64,000 bases of DNA, from positions 4,712,001-4,776,000 of the forward strand of contig NZ_CP107905.1 in NCBI RefSeq assembly GCF_036014015.1. The letters are read 5' to 3'. Of the stretch, positions 13,227 to 20,852 are shown piece by piece. Every line of letters starts with the position of its first letter. The first letter of the stretch is position 1. The DNA is from Streptomyces sp. NBC_00457. Lineage in GTDB: Bacteria; Actinomycetota; Actinomycetes; Streptomycetales; Streptomycetaceae. The notes beneath the pieces are model-generated. The model worked only from the letters and a program-made list of their open reading frames with translations. It was not told the origin of the DNA and searched no databases. A program made the translations under genes and the position numbers.

Positions 13227-13825
13227 TGCCCGGCGCTCTGTGATCTGCGACACGGGGTATTGCACAAGCTTTGTGATCTCCACCACCTGACGAAGGATCA
13301 TGAAGTCGGATGAGCGGTGATCTTCACACGAGAAGCGTCCGAGTGATCACCAGAGGTGATATTTCCGCTCGTCGACGCAGTTGGGAGGCGGCGTCTCCAT
13401 ATCAAGAGACTTCCCTTGCATGCAAATTCGCACTGGACGCGAGGCCTTGGTAGAGGGCTGCGTTCGCACATCAGAGGGAGGGGCGGTGTGGGGTGTGGAC
13501 GCGTGCGCGCATTCACGAGCGGATTCGGTGGAGGCGTGCACGCAAGACGCACCCGGGTCCGTAACCGTTGCGTGACCTCTGCCACACCCATGAGGGGCAC
13601 AGGAGAACCGGGGTTGGCCACCTGTCCCAACCAGTGGTAGGCGGGGGGCAATTCGGGCGTAACGAAGAAAGGCCGTGATCACCGGCCGAATGGCGGCCGT
13701 CCGCAATGTCCGTTACGGCGTCAATAAGGAGTGACGCGCCCGGGATTCGGGGCGCCGATTGAACAACTGTGGCGCAGCACACGTTTCTTGAAGGTATGGA
13801 GGAGCCCCTGATACCGGTTAGTCCC

Positions 13826-14638
13826 ATGTCCCACACCGCTCACATACGCAGCCACCGGAAGCCCCGCCGCACCGCGACGTCGACAGTCGCGATGCGAGCC
13901 GGAGTTGCCGGTGGCATCCTCAGCACCGTGGCAGTGGCCGGCGCGTCCGCTTCGGCGAACGCGGCCGAGCCGGTGACACAGACGCTCGAACTGCCCACGC
14001 TCACCGCCGACCTGACCGCTCAGGTCGAGCAGTCCGCACAGGCCACCCAGCTGGCCGCGGCCACCTATGAGCTGCAGGCCGAGCGCGACGCGGCCGCCGC
14101 CGAGGCCGCCAAGGAGGCCAAGAAGGACCTCGCCGAGGCGAAGAAGAAGGCCGAGGCCAAGGAGAAGGCGGAGGAGGCCCGCAGGGCTGCCGCCGAGGCC
14201 GCCGCCTCCCGCGCCGCCGAGCGGACCACGCTCTCCGCCGACGCCGGCACCGAGACCTCCGCCTCGGTGTCCGCCCCGGCCAGCGGCAGCGTCGCGACGG
14301 TCATCTCCTTCCTCCAGGCACAGGTGGGCGACGCCTACGTCATGGGCGCCACGGGCCCCGACGCCTGGGACTGCTCCAGCCTGGTGCAGGCCGCGTTCAA
14401 GCAGGTCGGCGTGGACCTTCCGCGGGTGTCGCAGGACCAGTCGACGGTCGGCACCGAGGTCTCCCTGTCCAACCTCCAGGTGGGCGACATCCTGTACTGG
14501 GGCGGCAAGGGTTCCGCGTACCACACGGGCGTCTACATCGGAAACGGCCAGTACCTGGACGCGGCCAACCCCTCCAAGGGCGTGGTGATCCAGGACCTGT
14601 CCGGGTACCCGGCGTCGGGTGCGGTGCGCGTGCTCTGA
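13826..14638 (+). CDS. Secreted NlpC/P60 family cell-wall hydrolase
   Basis: Predicted D,L-endopeptidase that cuts peptidoglycan stem peptides outside the cell, 270 aa. An N-terminal export signal (basic region, then a hydrophobic stretch at 22-44, cleavage near ASANA|AEP at 46) is followed by a strongly charged Ala/Lys/Glu helix at about 60-132, likely coiled coil. The C-terminal NlpC/P60 domain (about 155-270) has catalytic C183 in DAWDCSSLV and H233 in AYHTGVYIG, with D245 or N248 as third residue. ATG 13826 is chosen because the signal peptide begins there. No clear ribosome site precedes it, so a GTG at 13769 or leaderless translation is possible. Confidence 0.88.
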   Translation: MSHTAHIRSHRKPRRTATSTVAMRAGVAGGILSTVAVAGASASANAAEPVTQTLELPTLTADLTAQVEQSAQATQLAAATYELQAERDAAAAEAAKEAKKDLAEAKKKAEAKEKAEEARRAAAEAAASRAAERTTLSADAGTETSASVSAPASGSVATVISFLQAQVGDAYVMGATGPDAWDCSSLVQAAFKQVGVDLPRVSQDQSTVGTEVSLSNLQVGDILYWGGKGSAYHTGVYIGNGQYLDAANPSKGVVIQDLSGYPASGAVRVL

Positions 14639-14666
14639 GGCGCGTACAGCGAAACGCAGGACCGGA

Positions 14667-14697
14667 AGGGCCGCAGCCGCTCGGGGGCAGCGGCCCT
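14667..14697. terminator. Bidirectional terminator between convergent genes
   Basis: AGGGCCGC (14667-14674) pairs perfectly with GCGGCCCT (14690-14697) around a 15-base loop that can pair further. It sits between the convergent NlpC/P60 and FAD-oxidoreductase genes. There is no long T run, as is usual in Streptomyces. Confidence 0.65.
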
Positions 14698-14720
14698 CCT
14701 GGTGGCGTTCTGCGGCCCGT

Positions 14721-16556
14721 TCAGCCGAGGTCGAAGGTGTTGGGCAGGCCCAGCCGGTAGCGGACCTCGTCGACGCGTTTGAGCGGTTCCATCTCCGGCG
14801 GGCGGAACAGCTCCTGGATCTCACAGCGCTCTGCGTCCGAATTGTCCGCGTCGAGAAGCGCGTTGACGGCCAGCCGCGCGGACTCGTTGGCGCCTTCCAT
14901 GGTCGCCAGGTCCACATCGGTACGGACGTAGTCGCCGGCGAGATAGAAGCCGGGCACCTTGGTGTGGGCCGTGGGGCGGTTGTAGAGGGTGCCCGTGGGG
15001 TGGATGAGGAGTTGCTCGCGGTTCTGCGGGTTCCCGCCGCCCAGGCCCGTCACCGCCGGGTCCATGAACCAGCCGAGGCGGTCCTCGTCGGTGAGCGTCG
15101 TCTTGCCGGAGTCGTTCAGGCCGTCCTTCAGTTGGGCCCAGAGCTCGGCGACGACCTCCTCGCGCGTGCACTCGCGGGCCGTCTTGCCGTACAGGATGCC
15201 CGGCTTGTCCCACTCGGAGATGATGGCCGACAGGCAGTCGTGCGCGCGGCCGTCTCCGTAGTCGGCCGAAAAGTCCCGTCCGTCCCAGAACTGGGCCTGG
15301 CCCACGGCCGTCACCGACCAGGGTGAGTCGAGGCAGTTGATGTGCCCGTTGACGACCGGCGTCAGGGTGCGCAGATAGAACATCACGCCGACCATCCAGT
15401 CCGTCTCCAGCGCGTCGCAGCGCGCGAGCTGCGGGTCGGCCGCGCGCAGGGCGGAGCCCCAGGTGCGGCGGGCGTGCTCGACGGGCAGGGCGCAGATGTA
15501 GTGGTCGGCGGTGACGGTACGGGCCTGGCCCCCGTCGCGCGCGGAGACGCGTACGCCGGTCACCCGGCCCCCCTCGTACACGATCTCCTCGACCTGCGTC
15601 CCCAGCACGAACTCGACGCCCAGGGAGCGCAGATACGTCTCCCAGGGGTCGATCCAGGCCTCGCTGGTGGGGGCGTTGAGGACGCGGTCGACGTCGGCGT
15701 CGCCGTCCATGCCGCGGCCGAGGAGGCCCCACAGCAGCAGGGCCTCGATGATGATGCGGCCGACGGTGCGGGTGGAGGCGACCTCCGCGCGCGTGGCGAC
15801 CAGGTTGCGGGTCTGGCCGACGCCGAGGACGGTCTGGTACTCCTCGCTCATCTCCTCCGCACGGATGAAGTCCCACCAGGAGGTCTTCTCCCACTGGTCC
15901 TGGCGGCGGGCCTCGCAGCTGGTGAGGTGGACGAGGAGCCGGCCCGCGAAGTACGCGGCCTCGTGGGCGGGCAGGCGGGTGCCGAGGTCGAGGACGGAGA
16001 GGATCTGGTCCCGGATCCAGATCGGGGTGATGTCGCCGGGGGCGGGCGGGGTGGTGAGGCGGCGCAGCGGGAAGTGCAGGTCGGGGCGGCCGGCCGCGCG
16101 GGCGAAGAGGGCCTCGGTGCCGCTGCGGAGGTTGTCGTGGACGCCGTTCGCGTTGCCCGGGAAGGGGATGCGGCGCATCGTGTCCGGCAGGTTGCGGTAG
16201 AAGCCGGGGAAGAAGCGGAAGCCGTGTTCGGCGGGGAGGTCCTGCCGCCCTCCGGCCGCCGTGCCGGGAAACGGCATCGAGCGGGCCTTGCCCCCGAGGG
16301 CGTCGTAGTACTCGTAGACGGTCACCGCGTAGCCGCGCTCGGCGAGTTCGTGGGCGGCGCTGAGTCCGGAGACCCCGCCGCCGAGGACGGCGACGCGCTT
16401 GCCGGGCGCGGCGGCGGACGCGCCCCCGGCGGTTCCTAAGGTGAGGCCGACTCCCCCGGCGACTCCCCCGGCGACGCCCGCGCTCGCGCCGGCGAGGAAG
16501 CGTCTGCGGGTGTGGCCGGACTGCTGCTCGGGCTGCTGCGTGTGTTCTGTTGTCAT
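14721..16556 (-). CDS. Tat-exported FAD-dependent oxidoreductase (phytoene-desaturase/amine-oxidase type)
   Basis: Flavin amine-oxidase/desaturase-like protein, 611 aa. A twin-arginine signal TRRRFLAG lies at residues 16-23, followed by a Gly/Ala-rich hydrophobic stretch, so it is likely exported folded with FAD. The dinucleotide-binding motif VAVLGGGVSGLSAAHELAERG follows at about 55. The C-terminal FAD-closing motif GFYLAGDYVRTDVDLATMEG is present. Similar proteins are annotated as hydroxysqualene dehydroxylase or zeta-carotene desaturase-like, but no carotenoid or hopanoid genes are nearby, so the substrate is unknown. It lies downstream of the MenJ-like gene on the same strand. Confidence 0.8.
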   Translation of the reverse strand: MTTEHTQQPEQQSGHTRRRFLAGASAGVAGGVAGGVGLTLGTAGGASAAAPGKRVAVLGGGVSGLSAAHELAERGYAVTVYEYYDALGGKARSMPFPGTAAGGRQDLPAEHGFRFFPGFYRNLPDTMRRIPFPGNANGVHDNLRSGTEALFARAAGRPDLHFPLRRLTTPPAPGDITPIWIRDQILSVLDLGTRLPAHEAAYFAGRLLVHLTSCEARRQDQWEKTSWWDFIRAEEMSEEYQTVLGVGQTRNLVATRAEVASTRTVGRIIIEALLLWGLLGRGMDGDADVDRVLNAPTSEAWIDPWETYLRSLGVEFVLGTQVEEIVYEGGRVTGVRVSARDGGQARTVTADHYICALPVEHARRTWGSALRAADPQLARCDALETDWMVGVMFYLRTLTPVVNGHINCLDSPWSVTAVGQAQFWDGRDFSADYGDGRAHDCLSAIISEWDKPGILYGKTARECTREEVVAELWAQLKDGLNDSGKTTLTDEDRLGWFMDPAVTGLGGGNPQNREQLLIHPTGTLYNRPTAHTKVPGFYLAGDYVRTDVDLATMEGANESARLAVNALLDADNSDAERCEIQELFRPPEMEPLKRVDEVRYRLGLPNTFDLG

Positions 16557-16664
16557 GAATACGGGAGGGTAGGGAGGGGTGCCGGAGGCCGGAACCCCGA
16601 ATCCCGGCCACCCACACCATCCTCACAACAGGCAGCGTACGAAGGGGAGTTCGACGCTGCCGGA

Positions 16665-17951
16665 TCAGGCCTTCGGCGCCACCTTGCTCAGCCCGTTGAT
16701 GATCCGGTCCATCGCGTCGCCGCCGGTCGGGTCGGTGAGGTTGGCCAGCATCTTCAGGGTGAACTTCATCAGGAGCGGGTGGGTCAGGCCGCGCTGGGTC
16801 GCGATCTTCATGACCTTCGGGTTGCCGATGAGCTTCACGAAGGCGCGGCCCAGCGTGTAGTAGCCGCCGTAGGTGTCCTTGAGGACGCGCGGGTAGCGCT
16901 GGAGGGCGATCTCCCGCTGGGCCGGGGTGGCACGCGCGTGTGCCTGCACGATGACGTCGGCGGCGATCTGGCCGGACTCCATGGCGTAGGCGATGCCCTC
17001 GCCGTTGAAGGGGTTCACCAGGCCGCCGGCGTCGCCGACGAGCAGCAGCCCGCGTGTGTAGTGGGGCTGGCGGTTGAAGGCCATGGGCAGCGCGGCCCCG
17101 CGAATCGGTCCGGTCATGTTCTCCGGCGTGTAGCCCCAGTCCTCCGGCATGGACGCGCACCAGGCCTTCAGCACCTCGCGCCAGTCCAGCTCCTTGAAGG
17201 AGTCGGAGGTGTTGAGGACGCCCAGGCCGACGTTGGACGTGCCGTCGCCCATGCCGAAGATCCAGCCGTAGCCCGGCAGCAGCCGGTCCTCGCCCGGGCC
17301 GCGGCGGTCCCACAGCTCCAGCCAGGACTCCAGGTAGTCGTCGTCGTGGCGGGGGCTCTCGAAGTACGTGCGGACCGCGACGCCCATCGGACGGTCCTCG
17401 CGGCGGTGCAGTCCCATCGCCAGGGAGAGGCGGGTGGAGTTGCCGTCGGCGGCCACCACGAGCGGTGCGTGGAAGGTCACCTCCCTCTTTTCCTCCCCCA
17501 GCTTGGCGTGGACGCCCGTGATCCGGCCCGTGCGGTCGTCGATGATCGGGGCGCCGACGTTGCAGCGCTCGTACAGCCGGGCCCCCGCCTTCTGGGCCTG
17601 GCGGGCGAGCTGCTCGTCGAAGTCGTCGCGCTTGCGGACGAGGCCGTAGTCGGGGAAGGAGGCGAGATCCGGCCAGTCCAGCTGCAGTCGCACACCTCCG
17701 CCGATGATCCGGAGCCCCTTGTTGCGGAGCCAGCCGGCCTCTTCCGAGATGTCGATGCCCATCGAGACGAGCTGCTTGGTGGCGCGCGGGGTCAGCCCGT
17801 CGCCGCACACCTTTTCGCGGGGGAAGCTGGTCTTCTCCAGCAGCAGTACGTCGAGTCCGGCCTTCGCCAGGTGGTACGCGGTCGTGGAGCCGGCTGGCCC
17901 CGCGCCGACGACGATCACATCGGCGGTGTTTTCGGAGAGGGGCTCGGTCAC
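16665..17951 (-). CDS. Geranylgeranyl-reductase family flavoprotein, probable menaquinone reductase (MenJ-like)
   Basis: FAD-dependent reductase of 428 aa. The Rossmann motif VIVVGAGPAGSTTAYHLAKAG begins at residue 12, FPREKVCGDGLTPRA follows, and the second FAD motif LLLVGDAGGLVNPFNGEGI is mid-protein, all typical of the family. In mycobacteria the related MenJ hydrogenates one isoprene unit of menaquinone. Streptomyces menaquinones are partly saturated and menG lies 1 kb away, so the same role is inferred. The start is GTG 17951, with GGGGAG 8 bases before it; a TTG 24 bases upstream is less likely. Confidence 0.8.
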   Translation of the reverse strand: MTEPLSENTADVIVVGAGPAGSTTAYHLAKAGLDVLLLEKTSFPREKVCGDGLTPRATKQLVSMGIDISEEAGWLRNKGLRIIGGGVRLQLDWPDLASFPDYGLVRKRDDFDEQLARQAQKAGARLYERCNVGAPIIDDRTGRITGVHAKLGEEKREVTFHAPLVVAADGNSTRLSLAMGLHRREDRPMGVAVRTYFESPRHDDDYLESWLELWDRRGPGEDRLLPGYGWIFGMGDGTSNVGLGVLNTSDSFKELDWREVLKAWCASMPEDWGYTPENMTGPIRGAALPMAFNRQPHYTRGLLLVGDAGGLVNPFNGEGIAYAMESGQIAADVIVQAHARATPAQREIALQRYPRVLKDTYGGYYTLGRAFVKLIGNPKVMKIATQRGLTHPLLMKFTLKMLANLTDPTGGDAMDRIINGLSKVAPKA

Positions 17952-18048
17952 GGCGGGATCTCCCCAAGTTCGCAATCTGCGTGCCGACGGGCACTGGACA
18001 TGGGCAGTCTATTCAGCGTTACTGATCACCCGGCTGAAGGGCTGCCCC

Positions 18049-18555
18049 GTGAACCGAGCACTCCCCGTGGTACGGCTCCGTGTCCCCACCGACGAGGACG
18101 CCCTCGCCTGGCACCGGATCTTCGACGACCCGGACGTCATGGAGTTCCACGGCGGCAAGCCGGCCGAGCTGTCGGTGTACGAGGAACTCACCGCCCGCCA
18201 GCGCAGACACGACGCCGAACGCGGCTTCTGCCTGTGGTCCATGCTCGACGAGTCCGGCGAGGTCATCGGCTTCACCGGCGCCCAGCCGTGGGAGCGGGAG
18301 TGGGGTCCCACGGGCGAGATAGAGATCGGCTGGCGGCTCGGGCGGGCGTACTGGGGCAAGGGTTACGTCACCGCCGCCGCGCACATGACGCTGGAGCGGG
18401 TGCGGGCGGCCGGGGTACCGAGCGTCGTGGCGATGGTGCACGCCGACAACGCACGCTCGATCGCGGTGACGCAACGGCTCGGCATGCGGCTCGCCGAGGT
18501 CTACACGACACCCGAGTCGAAGCAGCGGGGCCACCGCTACCGACTCGACCTGTAA
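18049..18555 (+). CDS. GNAT family N-acetyltransferase (RimJ/RimL type)
   Basis: 168-aa acetyltransferase. It begins VNRALPVVRLRVPTDEDALAW, with the RimJ/RimL-like acetyl-CoA region GRAYWGKGYVTAAAHMTLERV and the late VHADNARSIAVTQRLGM motif (N-x-S-x-x-V). The substrate is unknown. GTG 18049 is preceded by GAAGG about 8 bases upstream. It is transcribed divergently from the MenJ-like gene, 97 bases away. Confidence 0.82.
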   Translation: MNRALPVVRLRVPTDEDALAWHRIFDDPDVMEFHGGKPAELSVYEELTARQRRHDAERGFCLWSMLDESGEVIGFTGAQPWEREWGPTGEIEIGWRLGRAYWGKGYVTAAAHMTLERVRAAGVPSVVAMVHADNARSIAVTQRLGMRLAEVYTTPESKQRGHRYRLDL

Positions 18556-18603
18556 CTCTCAGTAACCGGCTGCTACAGAAAGCCACTTGACGCTTCCGGA
18601 TGA

Positions 18604-18642
18604 CACCCCCAGGCGGTTACCCTGCCTGTACCGCTGGGGGTG
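18604..18642 (+). promoter_or_regulatory. Stem-loop covering the ribosome site of the PASTA gene
   Basis: CACCCCCAGGCGGT (18604-18617) pairs with ACCGCTGGGGGTG (18630-18642), 13 base pairs with one bulged G and a 12-base loop. The right arm contains the GGGGGTG ribosome-binding stretch and overlaps a candidate GTG start at 18640. It could control translation of the PASTA gene, or end transcripts of the upstream GNAT gene (stop at 18555). Confidence 0.55.
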
Positions 18643-18990
18643 ACATCTGTGCGCATAACACCCAAGACGCCCGAAGTGCGCGTACCGAAGCTGGTCGGTC
18701 TGATGGCCATGGACGCGCGCGAGGCGGCAGAGGCACACGGCGTGCTGCTGGCCGCGCCCGACCGCCCCGACTTCCATCTCACGGTCGTCGACTATGTCGT
18801 ACGGCAGTACCCGCCGCCCGGCGTCGAGGTGCCGCACGGGGCCGTGGTCACCGTGTGGTTCGAACTGGGTGAGGGGGAAGGCGGCGGAGGCGCGGGCGTG
18901 CGTGAGCCGCGGATGCCGAATCCGCCGACGGGCGGACTGCAGCGCGAACTGGACGCGCCCGGGGACGCATTCGAGGTGCTCCGCCGGTGA
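18640..18990 (+). CDS. Small PASTA-domain protein
   Basis: 116-aa soluble protein with one PASTA domain at about residues 13-77 (VRVPKLVGLMAMDAREAAEA, ending GAVVTVWFELGEG). PASTA domains in kinases and penicillin-binding proteins sense peptidoglycan, but this protein has no membrane segment, kinase domain or signal peptide. The tail is a Gly-rich linker followed by 30 polar residues. The start could be GTG 18640 or GTG 18649; the latter has GGGGGTGA 5 bases upstream, inside the stem-loop. Its role is unknown. Confidence 0.75.
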   Translation: MTSVRITPKTPEVRVPKLVGLMAMDAREAAEAHGVLLAAPDRPDFHLTVVDYVVRQYPPPGVEVPHGAVVTVWFELGEGEGGGGAGVREPRMPNPPTGGLQRELDAPGDAFEVLRR

Positions 18991-19016
18991 CAGTCGCTCC
19001 GCCGAACTGAGGAAGC

Positions 19017-19712
19017 TCAGCTCTCCTTGAAGCCCCGGTGCAGAGCGACCACCCCGCCGGTCAGGTTCCGCCAGGCCACCCTCGACCAGCCGGCCTTGCG
19101 CAGCCGCTCGGCCAGCGCGGGCTGGTCGGGCCAGGCGCGGATGGACTCGGCGAGGTAGACGTACGCGTCCGGGTTGGAGGAGACCGTACGGGCGATCGGC
19201 GGCAGGGCGCGCATCAGGTACTCGGTGTAGACCGTGCGGAAGGGCGCCCAGGTCGGGTGCGAGAACTCGCAGATCACGACCCGGCCGCCGGGCTTGGTCA
19301 CCCGGTACATCTCACGCAGGGCGCCATCCGTGTCCTGGACGTTGCGCAGCCCGAAGGAGATCGTGACGGCGTCGAACACGTCGTCCCTGAAGGGCAGCTT
19401 GGTCGCGTCGCCCGCGGTCAGCGGCAGCCACGGGTGGTTCCGCTTGCCGACCTGGAGCATGCCGAGCGAGAAGTCGCAGGGGACGACATACGCGCCGGTG
19501 CGGGCGAAGGGCAGCGAGGACGTCGCCGTACCGGCCGCCAGGTCCAGCACCTTCTGGGCGGGGCGGGCGTCGACGGCCCTGGCGACCTCCTTGCGCCAGA
19601 CCCGGTCCTGGCCGAGCGACAGCACGTCGTTCGTCAGGTCGTACCGTTCCGCGACGTCGTCGAACATCGAGGCGACTTCGTGCGGCTGCTTGTTCAGGGA
19701 GGCGCGGGTCAC
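19017..19712 (-). CDS. menG: Demethylmenaquinone methyltransferase
   Basis: Last step of menaquinone synthesis: SAM-dependent C-methylation of demethylmenaquinone, 231 aa (UbiE/COQ5 family). Motifs include [20 protein letters not shown] (about 16-35), the SAM loop [16 protein letters not shown] (about 55-70), and family signatures [20 protein letters not shown] and [15 protein letters not shown] 19712 is the first start at the conserved N-terminus. It fits with mqnA, mqnC, mqnE and the prenyltransferase genes elsewhere in the window. Confidence 0.95.
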   Translation of the reverse strand: MTRASLNKQPHEVASMFDDVAERYDLTNDVLSLGQDRVWRKEVARAVDARPAQKVLDLAAGTATSSLPFARTGAYVVPCDFSLGMLQVGKRNHPWLPLTAGDATKLPFRDDVFDAVTISFGLRNVQDTDGALREMYRVTKPGGRVVICEFSHPTWAPFRTVYTEYLMRALPPIARTVSSNPDAYVYLAESIRAWPDQPALAERLRKAGWSRVAWRNLTGGVVALHRGFKES

Positions 19713-19747
19713 GGGCCCATTCTTGCAGTACGTCCCACCGTGCCCGC

Positions 19748-20851
19748 TCAGGGGAGCAGCCGCGGTCTCCTCTTCGCCGCCACGTCCTCCACCCATCCGC
19801 ACGCCAGGACGAACACCGCGATCAGGACCCAGCCGACGCCGAACATGAACCACTGGCTCTCCAGCGGCAGGTACCTCTCGAAGGCCGGCACCTTCCAGAA
19901 CCGGTCGATCAGCGGGACGGCCAGGATCAGCGCGATCTCGTGCCAGAGGTAGATCGTGACCGCGCGCGCGTTGAAGACCGTCACGATCCTGTCCAGCGGC
20001 CGGAAGCGGGTGAGCCCGGCGAAGTCGATCCGGAAGCGGGCCTTGGCCCACATCAGGAGCAGCACGAAACCGGCCGACCAGAAGGCCTGCGCGAGGGGGA
20101 TCTCGTCGAGGTCGTAGGTGCCGAACTCGGTCTGGTGGCCGACGGCGTACCAGCCGCCGTACCCCATCGCGGCGAGCGACAGCACGACGACGACGGCGGG
20201 TCGCATCCGCTGGAGCACGCCGTCGCGATGGGCGAAGCCGAGCATCCAGCAGAAGAGGTACGTCGACAGGTCCCACAGCGCGCTGCCGAACCGGTTGTCC
20301 GAGCCCGACCAGAGGAAGGTCAGGACCAGGACCGGGCAGAGGGACAGCAGAAGCACCGGGACGGGGGCAAGCCGGAACACCTTCAGCAGGAGCGGGGACA
20401 GCAGGACGAACCAGAGGTACGTCCGCAGGTACCAGAGGATCTCCCAGGCCTGTTCGCCCCACGCGTTGCCCGGCGGGTCGCCGAGCGGCACGACCCAGAA
20501 GACGATCTGCCAACCCGGCATCCAGCCGTGGATCAGCATCGCGAGGACGACGAAGAAGCCCCAGAACCAGAACGGCGGCAGCAGCCGGCGTATCCGGCTC
20601 CGCACCACCGTGAACGCCGGGCGGTCCAGGGACTTCGCCATCAGGGAGCCGGCCAGGCCGAACATGATGCCCATGGAGGGGAACACCAAGCCGGCCCAGG
20701 CCCAGCCGAAGGTGTGGTAAGCGACCACGCGGATGAGGGCGAGGGCCCGCAGCGTGTCGAAGTAACGGTCCCGGGTGGGCGCCGGCGCCGGGTGGGCATC
20801 GGCGGCGGGAGGAGCGACGGCGACCAAGGGCGCCTTGCTGTGCGCGCCCAT
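19748..20851 (-). CDS. Acyltransferase-3 family membrane protein
   Basis: Integral membrane O-acyltransferase, 367 aa with about ten helices. The family N-terminal motif [20 protein letters not shown] carries the conserved R and H (H46). Such proteins acetylate or succinylate sugars of surface polymers. Its start lies 1 base after the stop of the deacetylase/glycosyltransferase gene, so it probably decorates the polysaccharide made by that enzyme. The acyl donor and acceptor are unknown. Confidence 0.85.
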   Translation of the reverse strand: MGAHSKAPLVAVAPPAADAHPAPAPTRDRYFDTLRALALIRVVAYHTFGWAWAGLVFPSMGIMFGLAGSLMAKSLDRPAFTVVRSRIRRLLPPFWFWGFFVVLAMLIHGWMPGWQIVFWVVPLGDPPGNAWGEQAWEILWYLRTYLWFVLLSPLLLKVFRLAPVPVLLLSLCPVLVLTFLWSGSDNRFGSALWDLSTYLFCWMLGFAHRDGVLQRMRPAVVVVLSLAAMGYGGWYAVGHQTEFGTYDLDEIPLAQAFWSAGFVLLLMWAKARFRIDFAGLTRFRPLDRIVTVFNARAVTIYLWHEIALILAVPLIDRFWKVPAFERYLPLESQWFMFGVGWVLIAVFVLACGWVEDVAAKRRPRLLP

Positions 20852-20852
20852 C

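Larger units (their letters stand above)
13083..13825. other. 743-base intergenic region between nuoA and the NlpC/P60 gene
   Basis: No convincing gene is seen. Short open frames here lack ribosome sites and family resemblance. The part next to nuoA holds the operator and promoter described separately, plus repeated GTGATC-type boxes between 13239 and 13362. A perfect 10-base palindrome TTGCATGCAA is at 13416-13425. A small stem GTCTC/GAGAC lies at 13393-13410, and a GC-rich stem GCGCCC/GGGCGC lies near 13737-13755. The right half should carry the promoter of the secreted hydrolase. I looked for a ydaO-type (c-di-AMP) riboswitch, known before some Streptomyces NlpC/P60 genes, and saw none. 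Confidence 0.6.

Noticed and set aside
13316..13329. Second Rex site GGTGATCTTCACAC
   Set aside because: The half sites are spaced by 3 rather than 6 bases, so the geometry does not fit Rex or Crp.
13298..13706. Three short reading frames in the nuoA-NlpC/P60 gap
   Set aside because: They overlap each other on both strands, have no ribosome sites and show no conserved-looking composition.
13640..13825. ydaO/yuaA (c-di-AMP) riboswitch ahead of the NlpC/P60 gene
   Set aside because: Expected from other Streptomyces hydrolase genes, but the conserved GGGGTGAATC-type core is not visible.
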